Source: Limonium bicolor
Taxonomy: Eukaryota; Streptophyta; Magnoliopsida; Caryophyllales; Plumbaginaceae
Direction: 5' to 3'
Assembly (NCBI GenBank): GCA_023374045.1
Contig: CM041782.1
Span: forward strand, 250,682,810 to 250,746,809
DNA: 64,000 bases
The translations under genes were made by a program, and so were the position numbers. Below the pieces are notes generated by a model. The model did no database searches. It had not been told where the DNA came from and saw only the letters and a program-made list of their open reading frames with translations. Shown here piece after piece: positions 34,801 through 47,881 of the stretch (its first letter is position 1; the number at the start of each line of letters is the position of its first letter).

Positions 34801-36173
34801 GTTAAGTTAAGTTAAGTATAAATTTTAATGTTTAAAGTTAAGTTTGTAAGCTAAGTGGCAAAGACTTGAGAGGATTATTGAATGGGAATCCTTAGGGACT
34901 AAGTGAGTTAAGTAAGGTGCAAATAACTAATGACCTAAAAATGAATGAATGTTTTAGGTTTGTGAATTGGGACCCCGAAGAAGGTTAATCAAACAACGAT
35001 CGACGGTGAACGGTACAATCTTTCTTGTGACCTGCTTGCTAACGAGGTGTCCCTCGGCTTGTGTGCTATCTGTTTAATTGCTATGACTAAAACAAGATAA
35101 AGCATGCAACCGGTTATATTGTTCTCGTTGTGTATGTGTTATATTTACACTAACCCGCGAGACTTGAGATTGTTACTAACCAAGTTTAGTAGTTACTGAG
35201 TTAAGAATAAGAGTTAAGTTTGGTGGTTGTTGGTTAATGCCCGTTAGGGCTTAGCTAGCACATGGTGATTAAGATTTCTACTAACTGGAACTTGAGTGAG
35301 GAAACCCGGGACCGATCTCCGGTCATGCATGCTAAGGAAAAGGGGGACGGTATCTGAATCAGATCCGCCCTCCGCTTAAGGACTTGTCTTCGGACTTGTA
35401 GCCTAGGGCCGGTTGCCGGCTCAGCTACGCTGGACTCCCGTCCAGAGTAGGTGGCATTAAGATGGTGCTGGTGGGATCACCTAAATCCCAGGTTTGAATT
35501 AAGCTACAACCATTCCCTTCCAGGAACGGTTTGCATACTGAGAATAAGTTAAGATGGAGATTAAGGTAAGGAACTGAGATTAAAGAAATGAGGATTAAGG
35601 AGGGGATTACTAACCCACTTGATAAGGGAGCGCCTGAGTCGTTCATTGTTTGTGAACTATATGTGTTCATCTGTGGTTATTGTTATTGTACTTCATATTA
35701 TGCTTGTGTATGTAATCAATTTCCATGCTATCAACAATTAGTCGTCGTAGCCCCGTTAGCTTGGGGGCCATGAGAGGGTGTACCAGCATTCGTGCTGACC
35801 CCCTTGGGGGCTATTTTTACACTTGCAGGTAAGAGACCCGTGAGGACGCACTACGAGAGTAGGAGCGGTTAGACTTAGGGTGGGATGTTTATTTTGAGTT
35901 CGGGTTACACCTGTGCACCCGACTGTTTATATTTAAACTGATGTAAGGATGTGTATATGATTTAGCTACTTGTACTCGGTTGGTTGTGGTATTTTGGATG
36001 GTGATGCTTTTGGGTTGGACAGTTATTTTGGAAAGGTGTTGTAATTATTAAGGCTGGTATATTCTGTGATCAGACCGTGGCAAGGTCCAGGTGTTTATGA
36101 TTTCCGCTGCGACATATTCGTTTAAGTGTTCAGTTTTGTGATAACCACGATTGGCTTTGGATGGGGTGTTACA
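34801..36173 (+). repeat. 3' LTR of element A, second part
   Basis: It continues the 5' LTR sequence from about 10096 to 11457 (GTTAAGTTAAGTATAAATT ... GGGGTGTTACA), including the conserved block (about 35000-35070) and the GC hairpin (35794-35812). Together the two parts are about 4.1 kb, the same as the 5' LTR. Confidence 0.92.
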
Positions 36174-36835
36174 AATAATCACCCAGTACTATGGAGTTTT
36201 AATACAAAATGGTAGACAGACCAGGCAACAAGCCAGAAGTCTGTACCAAATGATGAAGCACCACCTGAAAGAGTAACGATCAGTCCTATTGCGACCTCAT
36301 AAGAGACTTACTGCCAAGAGTTCACGCCTCTGCACTCTGTATGACTGAGTGTTTTGGTATTGCACTTGTGCAGTTAATGATCGAGTGGGATAGCTAGGAA
36401 TATGACGAAATGTAAATTGTGGTGAATCCTTCCTTTCACCAGTAAACATGGCGTAAGCTAGTTGAGCAAAAGCTTGGAAACAAACCGTGCGGCCTAAGGC
36501 CAAAGAGCACGAAGAGTGTGAAACACACCAACAATCACAAGATGTGAATTCCATTGGAATAAAAGCGAAAGGAGACTTAAGAAAGTCACAAGGACCGACG
36601 CATGGAAAATGCAAGGTCATACAAGTAAAGAACACTTGTAATGAACCAGAGAAACTGGTGTAATTCAGAAGCTACTAACAACAGAGGAAGCACTACAACT
36701 AAGTAGTTACTTAACCTAAACCGACAATAAGTCGGAGAAACCAAGTGAATGATCACTACAAACACAACAGTATGTATATAGATTGCCAGAGAGCTGGTTA
36801 TGAATCTACAACTCATCGAGTTCGAGCACGGTAAG
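36174..36835 (+). mobile_element. Probable continuation of element C body
   Basis: It lies between the end of A and the start of LTR E. It has no credible gene, and its base composition and word use are like 4552-7321. I assign it to C because A is inserted there, not from a clear alignment. There is no polypurine tract before the LTR that follows, so that LTR is not a normal 3' LTR for this body. Confidence 0.4.
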
Positions 36836-39800
36836 TGAAATACCCCAAATCTAATTAATATTATTAAACCATTATTTAATGGAAAATAATCCTATTATAA
36901 ATCATTTCACGTACGCACGCAAACCCATGCATGAGAACGTTACGTAAAAACAGTCGTTTCTCCATAAACGCTAAAACGCCTTAGAAGCATATGGCAAACA
37001 TGACCTTGTATGACCCTCTTAATATTCAACCAAAATGGTCATACATTATTATATGAATATATAAATATATTCCCTAAGCTATATTCAGTCAAAAACGCAA
37101 AACGCTCGGGAATGCTCACGCACGCCCCTAAAGCACGAAAAGTCCGGAGGCGTGCCGAGGTGGCACGAACTCCTATAAAATTAATTCCTTGAGTTCCTAA
37201 CATCATTATTAACCATTATAAAGAGAACCACGAAGTGGTTTCTCAAAATTCAGCAAAAACAACAGGAGGATTTCTTAGCGCTCTTTTTTGCCGGGTGTGT
37301 CCCGATGGCCCGTAAATTATGTCATGGTTGATATAACCTCATATAACCCAATGTAACATCTTAATATATTTTATTTACTATAATAAGTGTTTACAAACAC
37401 TTGGAACTCATAAAACAATTTGTTTCCCAAAATTTCCTTAGAGCACAAAACACACCTTCGGGTGTCATGAACGCGTTTTCGCAATTGCCTTGTAGTTTTT
37501 GACATGCCACGAATTGGTAATCTTAATAAGGTTAAAATGACATTCTAAATCAGTTGGTGTGACTAGTCAACAAGGCTCTCTATAGGGGCCGAATTTTAGA
37601 GCAAAAACTAGTATAAAAATTGCCTTTAAAGTTTATAAAAGGCTTAATACATGGTGACTCACCTTCCCATGTGTTGTATTACTTAATGTCAAAGTATGTA
37701 GGTCTAATTTGACCAGAGAGCTGTCGAAATTAGGCCATGGAATAAGGCCATGTGAGCTAGAACAAAAACAATGAGAAAAGGCAAAAAGTAGATCTAGAAT
37801 CCACTTTCTTGATTCCTTCTCTTCCATGTGACCTAACATACTTGTCCTTGGCTCTTCAACACCGATTGAGACCCCCATTCAGCCCTTAAAATCGTGCAAC
37901 ACAATGAAGAAGAAGACAAGTCATTAACTTAGAAAAATCAAGAGAATATACCTTACCTTTTCTTACCTTGTCTTCTAGCACACCATTATTTCCCTCCACA
38001 TTGGCTTGTCCTCCATTATGGCCGATTTTCATGCTGGAAAGGAGTTCATTGAGCCAATAATCTAGTAATAAACTAAGGAAAAGTATAGTCATTTGACATT
38101 AAGAATTAAGAAAACAAAAATCAATTCCAAGTCATTCTTTCCTTGCATTTACGTGAGCTAGGTCTCACTTTCCTCCTTGCACTCCACACCTCCGAATTTG
38201 GTAAGCTCCCTCCTCTCTCTTCTAGCTTCATCTTCTTTCCTTTGAAGCTCTTAAGTCCATTAATGGAGTTTTAACTTCTATCTTCATCTTTAAGGTAATT
38301 TCCTAGCATTTCTTGGCAAGTCTTGAAGCAAAACTCTTCCTAGCATAACAAGAGGTGTTCGGCATCAATTAGTTCTCCAAGGAGGTTGTTCAAACCAACA
38401 TTAATCCAAGGAGCATCCCAAGGTTATCTTAAGGTAGTTTTAATGCTTGAAAATCCTTAAAGCACATTTTTATGTGTAACCAAGTTCTACTTCTTCTAAG
38501 GTTCTTTTCTTCTTCATTTTGATGAAGGAAAATTGTTCTTCATCCACCTTAGGAGTGCCGAATTCATAAGGAGAAAAGTCTAAGGTAAATCTTTGTAAAA
38601 CTACTTACAAATCTACTTAAGATCTTTATTCAAGATCTAACTCCTAAAACTCCTACACCACTTGCATATAACCGAAGTGGGGCATCAAATTTCCTTGGAG
38701 AAAGCTTGGAGATTCAAGAGGAGTTCAAGCACTTAACCACCTTTGTTAAGAAGTAAGTTTACTAAGTAAATCTTTATGTTATAAGCCTTGTTAAGCTTCT
38801 AAAAATTATACAAAATTATGTACATCTCCTAGGTTTATTAAAACCGAAACTATATGGTATTATATGCCAAAAATACAATCTATAACTTATATAGAAAATA
38901 TTTACCTTAAGACAAATTTTGTGTCACAAAATTTAGTTATGTTACATATTAATTCAAGCCGAATTATCAAGGGCAAAAATGCTTATTTTTGAGCTAAGAA
39001 TTTATATAAGACATTATAATTTTTACATGAGTTATATGACTCCTATGAATTTATGTATATTTATTATGACATATAAATCCACTTTTATATACTATATGGT
39101 CACTATTAAAATATGGCCGAATGTCCTAAGTGTTAATAGATTTTAATGAGCTACTTATATATATAAACTTATACTATAAAGTTTGGTGAGTTAAAAATAT
39201 TTTATTAGTGCTTAAATGGCTAATTAATTAAGTTAAGTGGCTTAAATGTAATTTTTACAAATTTAGTGTATATATTGTGAAAGCCGAGAGCTAAAGGGGT
39301 GTTTGGTGAAATTATGATATAATATAAGGTTAGGAATTAAGTTTAAGAATTTTAGGTAATTTAAACAAGCTCTAAAATAACTTTTTATATAAGTTTTGGG
39401 CTATTATGTAATTTATAAAAATTGTTATGAAAGTTTAGAACATAAAAAGGGGCAAATTCATAATTAAAAGATTTATTAGGTTCACCTTTGAAATTTCAGG
39501 AATTATATATTTAGACTTTAGTTTATAAGTTATTAAGAAACTATTATAAAGTTTTGGGATGAAAATGTAATTAAGGAGGATAAATGACAAAGCCGAATTA
39601 CTTTGGGGTTAGTTTGGTAATTTAAGAATTTATATATATATATTCGGCATTTATGGAGATTAAATTAAAACTATAGTTTATAAGGCATTATGTAAAGTTA
39701 ATAAGATTTGTGGTTAAATTGTAACTATAGGAAACAAATATTATTGCCGAGAATTTAAGGGGCTAAGTTGTTATTTTTGAAAGTTATAGTACTTAAAAAC

Positions 39801-41679
39801 TATATACCAAAATATTAGTGTGACTATGTAATTTAGCTAAATAAGAAGTTAAAACTCTATAATATAACGAGATTAGAATTTAATATAAAGTTTATGAATT
39901 AATGTGGTTGTTTTTTTGTAAATAACCGAAATATAAGGGTAAGAATTTAGATTTAAATAAATATAAGTCCTATATGGATATTTTGAGGAATTAGAAGAAA
40001 GAATTTTAATTAAAGGAATTATGGAATTAGAACTATGGCTTATATAGCTATAAGGAAGTTAAAAAGAAACAATAAGTATTATTTATGACTAAAAGGAGAA
40101 TAATGAGATTATAAGAATATTATGTCATTGTAAACATTTAAATATAGTTAAGAAAATTATAAGTTGTTATGTCACTTAGACAATTAAATAAACAACAAAT
40201 ATAGTACATGAATATATGAATACATATATGTACATTAAAGGATTTATAAATAAATCAAAGGAATACAAATAAGTTATACATTAAATCATGAGGTAATTAA
40301 AAGAAATAAACCTCACATGAAATAACAAATACGAGATTTGTTGAAAGATCCAATAAGATTATTATATAAGGGTAACATAAATTAACCCTCTCAGTTAATC
40401 CTATTCTAGGACTTTGTTTGACCAGACGTTGACCAGGGTAATAATCAACTGCAACTACGGTGAACGGTATGGGATTCTTGCAACCTGTTTTCTACCGGAT
40501 TACACCGGCTTGTGTGCTATCTGTTGTTTGAATTAACGACCAAGATAATTAATGTAAAATGTTGTTTACTCTTGTGCGCTGTTGTATTATTTTATGTGCG
40601 TGAATGATGCTGACTACTATGTGTATGTCCCACGCATACAAACACTACTATACCAGTGGATTAATACATGCGCTTCAGTATACCGAGGTCTTGTACTCAA
40701 GTCTCTCACTAACTTCACTTTATAACAAACTTCATTATCCTAAATGATAATTGACAATACACATTGTGTTCTTGTTTAACGTCTTTATATGACACTTAAC
40801 AATTCTATACTACGAGAACGAGGAGCTCAGTTGGATCTGGCCATGCATGCTACAGGAGCTGTACCTGTCTCAGGTCGTCTCCTAATTACGTCGCGACAGA
40901 ACATTTCAGTTGGGAGGAAGACTCTATTCCTCTCGGGTTTCTAATGCCCATCAGTTCAGTTTGAGGAAGACTTCATTCCTCTCGTGGGATTTATTTCCCA
41001 CACCTCTTAGTTCAGGGTTTAACTACGTTATCTCCTGGGGTTTTTAATACCCAACCTTTCAATCTTAACGAGGTCACTATACCTTCACTATTTCAGATAT
41101 TCAGTTATACCTGTCAGTCCCATTGTGTGGACCGACTATCATTAAAGAATTTCAGTTCAGCTAACTTGACCTTCTGCAGTCTTGTTCTATGTGACATTAT
41201 TGTCCTTGTATGGATACTTGTTATTATCCTACTATGCTTGTTTACAGCTTTATAAAAATGAACTGCATGTATTCGACAAAGTAGTTGGTGTGGCCCGGTA
41301 GACGATGGGCTGCACGTTTTCCATACCAGCATTGTTTGCTGAGCCCCTTTGGGGGCACCCCCATTTTTCAGGTACCTGAAGTTGAGAAGATTACCACACC
41401 GAGTGTAGGTGGGGTAGATTCAAGCTATGGGAGTCTCCTTATAGACATTTGTTTTTACTTAAGTATTTTACATTTGAGTTTGATTCCTAGTATCTCGGAT
41501 TGTATTCGTATTCAGACCGTGACTTTTGGAGATTGTATTTGGACTTAGCCTTGTTGGTCAGAAGGGTGGCCAACGGCATTGTAATACCGCCCGGTTGTTG
41601 TAATTATTTCTGCTGTAGTTGTATCTTATTTGGGAGTGATCGCCGTTCAGGTTATTGGATTTCGGGTTGGGGTGTTACA
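36836..41679 (+). repeat. Lone LTR E, flanks mismatched
   Basis: It runs TGAAATACCCCAAATC (36836) to TTGGGGTGTTACA (41679), 4,844 bp. It shares the conserved block (about 40455-40525) and GC hairpin (41338-41357) with the other families, and AAGGTAA words near 38291 and 38586. The rest is different: a very AT-rich middle (38800-40400) and no GGTC-type palindrome array. The five bases before are GTAAG and after GTCGG, with no polypurine tract or primer site on either side. The left neighbour looks like element C body and the right is Tat/Ogre gag. It is best explained as the product of recombination between two related LTRs in different elements. Confidence 0.75.
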
Positions 41680-42593
41680 GGTCGGCTTTGGGCTTGCCCG
41701 ATTTGACGATCGGAACGCCAGGGATGAATGACATGAAAGTTCTCAAAACAGGTAACGAGATCCCTCTGTAGTAACCTCCACCACATTCGAACTCCTTCAA
41801 TTTTCCAAGTCGAGACCGTCCATCGGCCCTGATGTCCCTGCTGAATAGAGTTCAAGAAAGCTGGCCATCCGTTAGCCGGTTCCTTGGGGGTACGTTTTCT
41901 AGGGAGATGCTGAATCGTGAACATTTGGTTGTGCTAAGGAATCAGCTTGAGCCGCTCGAAAAGCCAAACTTGCAGAAGATGAATGCTTCCTTCGAAGAAG
42001 TAAGGGTTATCCTTTGACTTAGGCCATGAATCCAGACTTTGAATAATTTGTGCGACTATCAATGGTCCCAAGGCGAAACCAGCTCGAACCTGTAGAAGCA
42101 AAGGAAAAACTTTTCGGTGTATGGCCATGTACGGGTTCTGAAGAGGTAGATTGCTAGCAATGCGAGATCGAGAAAAGTCCTCTTGTGCTCAAAGGAGATC
42201 TCAGAGGTAATGAAGTCTGAAAGAGTTTCCACTGGCAATCCCTCGGGCCCTACCATTCCTAGCAACTGGGTCGGACTTAGCCCAAGTAAATGGGAATGGG
42301 CCTCGACGGTGAGGGTGTCAAATTCGGTACTACTGGGCTAGCTAGGGTATTGGCCCTAGAAGTGCGTCAAATTCCTCAGGTAGTAAAGTTAGCTCGTTAT
42401 CTCCAAACTTGAAAAGATGTTCAACCGGATCCCAATGGTTAATAGCTGCTCTCAGGAAATCTTCATGCAATCGCATCTGGGATAAATATGCTAGAGTGTG
42501 GAGGATAGACAACTCATTGACCTTCTTTGACCAATTGAACACATCTTTCTTAGTTCTGTCACAGGACTTGATGAATTCGAAGCAGTGGGCCAT
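41680..42593 (-). pseudogene. gag: Tat/Ogre gag N-terminal region (broken)
   Basis: From ATG at 42593 on the minus strand the frame reads MAHCFEFIKSC..NWSKKVNELSIL, then LRAAINHWDPVEHLFKFG and LTLLPEEFDALLGPIP, which resembles the N-terminal domain of plant Ogre/Tat Gag (the W.P..H.F.F...E..PT.EEF pattern). It then meets a stop. Homologous stretches continue in shifted frames: FITSEISFEHKRTFLDLALL (42265-42059), FFEGSIHLLQVWLFERL (42128-41934) and a Trp-rich segment (41924-41680). There is therefore at least one nonsense codon and two frameshifts. It is cut off at 41680 by LTR E. Confidence 0.65.
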
Positions 42594-43249
42594 GGACTCC
42601 TTCTTCTGTTTTTATCAAGAAAAGAAAACACATACAGGGTATCATTCAGCACTCAACTTTGCTTATGGGCCATAAACAACTGGGACTTCGAACTAGGTTG
42701 GGCCAACTGTGGGGTGAATCCCTAGTCGTTCTAGTCATGGGCCAAACACGAGAGCAAACAAGGTTCCACACAAATTCAAAATTTCCTCACCTGACGACTT
42801 TGATTAATGGGTACGGATCGATTCGGAGAGGTGCTTGGGGTGCGGGCCCAAGTTATACCACAAAGGAATAGGGCTTGCACGCTATTCTCTTTGGGCTTCC
42901 CCACTTTTTCACATCACCTAAAGGTGTGCGTCTACGGTCGGGTCTTTGACTGACCAAACAATGGGCTAGGTAAGGGTACTGCCACGAAAATGCTTGGGGC
43001 TAGAGCCCAGGTATTAGGGGGTGTGGCTAGACGACACCCTCATCTTTTCCCCCACTTATTCACATCACCTCAAAGGTGTGAGTCCCTGACAGGGGACCCT
43101 CAAACGGGTCCTGGTGTGAAATTGGTTTATGTGGACCCTCGCTCTCATATGATGCAAAGGTGCATAAAATTAAAGTGCGCACAAAAGTAAACAAACACAG
43201 TAATAAAGCCATAAATACACAATTTTCGAGTTAAGCCCTCTTTCTTAAA
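42594..43249 (-). other. Leader of the Tat/Ogre-like element
   Basis: This is the untranslated stretch between the primer site and gag on the minus strand, continuing across solo LTR C2 to 47840-47862. It has two copies of a CACATCACCT(C)AAAGGTGTG motif on the plus strand (about 42911-42928 and 43061-43080), about 150 bp apart. No gene is seen. Confidence 0.5.
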
Positions 43250-43254
43250 ATTAA

Positions 43255-45245
43255 TGTAACACCCCTACCGCTAATACCGTCATTACTATACAAATACTTA
43301 CCTTCGCAGCGGATAATACTTACTCAACGACGGGTGTACAATGCCGTTAGTCACCCACGTGGCTAACAAGGCGGATTACAATACTACATACTATCGGTCT
43401 GATGATTATGAATATACCGGGTGCTCTACACAATACAATACTTTCCATTTCATACTCCTCCATAACCCAATTACAACTCCAATACATTACTATACCGAGT
43501 ATACTACAATCCTGACATTACCGATACAGTTTAAACTTCCAAATTCGCATTACAATACGAGTACCAATCCCTACTATACAACTACCCATGCTTACGCAGC
43601 AGTCCCCGTCCTCCTCTCTCGAACGGCGATCAGCTTCGGGTACCTGCACACTAAAAATGTCCCCCGAGGGGGTCAGCTTACGCTGAATATGACTTCCGCA
43701 TATACCGCGTGCTAACCGCGGTACATCGACTACTTTGGGTCGAATATACATGGAGTTCATTTACATGCTTACACACATACTCATGCTACAACAATACAAC
43801 AACCATACATACATGCACATACAAATTCAATACTTACTAAGGAAGGCAGATCGACGGTCAACCATTCGTATTTGTTATTCATTCGTTACTCTTCGTACTA
43901 TATTCGGTAGTCACTACTCCACTCATACCTACTCCTTACTCCTACATACTCAACACTCCATGTTCGATACTTTACTCGTACACGTTTCTTACTCCGTACT
44001 CGTTACTACACTTATGCATACTCATTACTCAATACTCCTTACTTACTCATACTTACTCATACATACTCAATACTCAATACTTACTCATACATACTCGGTA
44101 CTCGGTACTCTTTACATACTCATACTTGCTTCTTACTCGATACTCATTACCTTGGTCACCGGGCGGAGTCATACAAAGACTCGCCACCGGACCTACAATA
44201 CGAGGGCTATACGCTTAGCTCCTCAAATACTCAAATGTCCGTTCTACTGGACTACACGAATTCCCAACACTCTTCTCTCAGAGCACAATACAACCTCATG
44301 GGTTAGCCTAGAAGTATCTCTCTCGATAACCTCTGTTAGCTTAGGGAATTACCACCGTCTAGTATCCTCAGATTTAAGGGTTTCCCCAACATATCGAATA
44401 CTCTCTCGTTCGGGGCATACTTACATCAGTCGGGTCCTCTCATAATGGGTCGACTAATTACTAAGGGGTTTGGAGATCCCTCATCATTCGTTACTACTCT
44501 CATGGTTCATGTTTTGCACCAAGATTAGTTCCTCTAATAGAGGTTACTTATATACTTCCACTACTGTTCGTTTGTGGATTATTCATTTCGTTTCTCCTAC
44601 CGTTATCGGGAGGTTATTACTCCCGTACACTCTCTCACATTCTAGTGAGTTCATTGGTTTACGTTACCATTTATTGGTTTGTTGGTTTAGTGCGTTGCTA
44701 CGGTTCCAGTAATTCACACATGACTCTCGCTACGAGTCAATGCACAACAAGACTCATCTATGAGTCGGTCTACGCACTAAGTAAAGCCACACAATCATTC
44801 AAGAAGGTTAGCTCAATCAACATACAGCAAGACATATAATGAAAGGCAATAACCCGTTTTCATGCTTTAGTCTTGATTAGCCGGCATACAGCACACAAAT
44901 CAACGTAACTCGGTTAGCATACGGGGCATGAGGAAATCATACCTTTCACCGGGGTTAGCTTTACCGTGTGTTCCCTTGTTCCTTGGTTCATACTTGTTCC
45001 CACTGATAATGTTTCCAACATTGTCATTAATACGATGTTCATACAATACACAAATAATTACTACTCCCGTTACCCCGGTGTACTTAATGTTTTTTTTTTA
45101 CTCTCCACTTTCTTAATTACTTTCCATACTTGTTTTCCTACTCAAGTACTTACTTCCTTACCATTGGTGTTACATTAATGGTATATTACTAAGGTTCTTT
45201 ATTCATGTACTGACCTTCATACATACATACAAATGATTACTATGT

Positions 45246-45280
<35 letters not shown>

Positions 45281-47834
45281 ATAAGTTAGGGCCGTCCGAC
45301 CCACCGTCCGACCCAAGCCCTGGGTCGGACCGTTCCAGTAGATTCTCCTCTCAGAAATTCTCCCTGTCCGACCCAGCACTATTCCGTCCGACCCATACTC
45401 TCTGGGTCGGACCATTCCAGAAGGTTTTGGTCCTGTCGTCCAAGCTCCGTCTGACCCACGTCCGACCCAACGTCTGGGTCGGACGAAGTCAGAAACTTCG
45501 ACGACGGAAATTTTAGCCTGTCCGACCCACGTCCGATCCACGGCTCTGGGTCGGACCATTCCAGAAAGTTCACATCTCGTTGTTTAAGCCCTGTCCGACC
45601 CACGTCCGATCCAGACTCTGGGTCGGACGGTTCCAGAACATTGCTACAGGTTTTGTTTTTCTTTTCTCTTCTTGCCCATTTCTTTCCCAATCTTCCTACA
45701 TGTAATCCCACATGATTTAGCACTAATTAGGCTTCCTAAAATACCTTAATTCATCCACCAAATCCATCACTAAATCCATCAAATAACTTACACAATTCCC
45801 TCACTTCTTTTCCAACACTTATGCACAGTTTTTTGTCTCTTATGCTACAGATTTTTAAACCAACTCCTACCATTCAATTCTCCCTCTACTAATGCTACTC
45901 CTAGTATCCCAAATACATCTCCAAGCGATTACAATATCTATACCCAAGTCTAACATTCCTTTACTAATTCTTGCACATTAAATTCTCCTAACTTCTCCAA
46001 TGTATTCTTATACACTTTGCTACAGATTTTACACTTCTTATTCTCATACTACAATTACCATCCCATAGCTACTTAACCTCTCTACTAATCTCAATACACA
46101 CCTTGGTTCCCCCACACACACCAAGTCATCCTTAATACATAATTCCTACTAAAATTTGCCATAGTTCATCTACTTTCCTTACATCCTCAAATACACATTC
46201 TCTCATCAAATCCAACCTAAAGCTAGCCACACCCAAAAGGTCCTACCAGCACACATACAAAATTCTAATACACCAATGCTTCCTCAATTACAATACCAAT
46301 ACAACATTATTCCTCAAATAGCATTACTAATATACATACACCATTCACTTGGCCCTAAGGCCTACAAATCCACACACTTACTCATTAGTACTCAAAATTT
46401 CCACAAACTACAATACCAATACAATAATTTGGGTTCTTTAAATATTTTACCCATTCCCATTACTCTAATGCAATAGAATTTACATTAGGAAGGAGCTCTT
46501 ACCTTGAGCTTTGATTCCTTCTTTTCTTTTCCATTTCTCCTCTTGTTCTCTTTCTTGTCCAAATCGATTTTGTGGGGAATGGAGTTGTCAAACTCCATTC
46601 CCATTACCCAAGCACATCAAACAAGTATAATTAGTACACTAGCCCTTAGATTTATGCTAGTTCATTGAGGTGTTCAAAATACAAATTTCTAGGGTTTACC
46701 TTTGGAGTGCTTTAGGAGGGGTTTAGCCCTTGGTTCAAGAAGGTGTTCTCACCACCATTGGAGGGTTGAAGCAAAGCTCCAAAACAAGAGAAAAACAAGG
46801 TAAGAAAGAGAGACCAAAATCGGCCATGCCAAAAGATGGAGAAAAGTGAGGTCTTTCATCATGGAGATTTTTACCTTGTTGGAAAGAGGAGACTCCAAGC
46901 TTCACAATGGTGTGCTTTTCTCCTCAAATGGAGGAAACCCATGGAGATGAAACTCATCCTTTCCGAATTTTGGAAAGATAGAAATGTAGAGGAGGATGAG
47001 GGGATTACAAATATGTAATTTATTTTACATTTGGAGCTCACATGGAGGTAGAGCAAGGAGAGAAAGAAGAGAAGCCATGGGAGCATTCTTGAGCTCTCAA
47101 AAATCGGCTGCAAGGGGGAGAAGGAGGGAGTGCTCACGGTGGGAAGGAGAAGGAATAGGAGAGAGAGAAGGGAAATGAGAGAATGGGAGGAGAGAGGAAA
47201 GGTAAGTTACTTTTTACCTTTTATTCCTCTTTTGCTTTTTGACTCATTATTTGCTAGCTAGTTACATGTGTATAAGAGAGTATTAGTACTCTATAAAAAC
47301 CGGCCCCCTTTTACTGTTAAGCTGGAGCAGTTTTTTCGTCTTTTACAGAAAACGCTTGTTATTTTTTTCCGGTTTTGATACTATTCACTAACCGGGCGCG
47401 GTTTCCGGAATTTTCTCGTTTCTTTATTTTCATTGGCTATTAAGCTTCCATAAATGCTTAATAATTATTATTTAATGATTTATAATTTTTACGGGTCTGT
47501 TTGACCACTTAAAGTCACGTTTTCGGGTCTCCTCGAAAAACGTGCGCTAAAGTTCCTTTAGCGTTTTAATACATTTCTTGGTTCCGTTTTCTTCGGGAAT
47601 CACTCCCGTATACTACTTAGGCATGAATAAGCCTTAGGAATCCTTACGATACTATAACCGAGGTCTCGTACCTCCTATGGTTATTCAACGCTCATTTAGC
47701 GTTTTCCGCTTTCTAAGCGTTTTTCTCATTCCTTTTGGATTTATTTTCTTTACCAAAATTACTTAGGCACTATTAGGCCCTTAAATACTATATTAGAATA
47801 ATATAATCACCATATTTAAGTTCGGGGTATTTCA
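43255..47834 (-). repeat. Solo LTR C2 (family C), ATTAA target duplication
   Basis: A 4,580-bp reverse-complement copy of the LTR C family runs TGTAACACCCCTACCGC to TTCGGGGTATTTCA. ATTAA lies directly before (43250-43254) and after (47835-47839), so it is a true solo LTR formed by recombination between the two LTRs of one element. It contains a palindrome array (45290-45630), a (TA)n tract (45249-45277), the GC hairpin (43660-43676) and TACTCA repeats (43900-44150) that create a spurious 236-codon open frame. Confidence 0.92.
45290..45630. repeat. Palindrome array, solo LTR C2
   Basis: Five units of the GTCCGACCCA/TGGGTCGGAC palindrome in reverse orientation, most followed by (C/G)CATTCCAGAA-like flank. 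Array C has fewer units, so unit number varies within a family. A few arms have decayed (GTCCGATCC, GTCTGACCC). Confidence 0.85.
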
Positions 47835-47862
47835 ATTAAACAAGTTAAAAATTAAGATTTTT

Positions 47863-47881
47863 GTCCCCAGAAGAGTCGCCA
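47863..47881 (-). other. Primer-binding site, Tat/Ogre-like element
   Basis: On the minus strand TGGCGACTCTTCTGGGGAC follows the LTR end by three bases. It is unlike the iMet site of the chromoviruses here and resembles the tRNA-Arg-type site known in Ogre/Tat elements. The tRNA assignment is from memory of the lineage. Confidence 0.6.

Larger units (their letters stand above)
7322..36173 (+). mobile_element. Element A: Tekay-like Ty3/Gypsy chromovirus with AlkB exon
   Basis: The order is 5' LTR, iMet primer site, spliced gag, AlkB exon, protease-RT-RNase H-integrase-chromodomain, hairpin and first polypurine tract, second polypurine tract, 3' LTR. The 3' LTR is split by element B. Without B and its duplicated ATTAA the element is about 14.6 kb, with LTRs of about 4.1 kb. 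The left flank ends CGAAT and the right flank begins AATAA, so I see no perfect 5-bp target duplication. Pol order and the C-terminal chromodomain place it among chromoviruses, most like Tekay. Coding is broken in AlkB and pol, so this copy cannot be autonomous now. Confidence 0.9.

Noticed and set aside
7317..36178. Target duplication of element A
   Set aside because: The flanks are CGAAT and AATAA. A three-base AAT touches both ends but in the wrong register for a 5-bp duplication, so I do not call one.
36836..41679. LTR E as 3' LTR of element C
   Set aside because: Its sequence is a different family from LTR C (89-4551) outside the common modules, and no polypurine tract precedes it.
43735..44445. 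Long open frame of 236 codons rich in Tyr, Ser, Thr and His
   Set aside because: It lies on the antisense strand of solo LTR C2 and arises from TACTCA-type simple repeats, which are open in several frames. The related frame at 3563-3949 in LTR C is interrupted differently.
45249..45277. (TA)n tract as a special site
   Set aside because: It is an ordinary microsatellite in a solo LTR next to the palindrome array, not present in the related LTR C.
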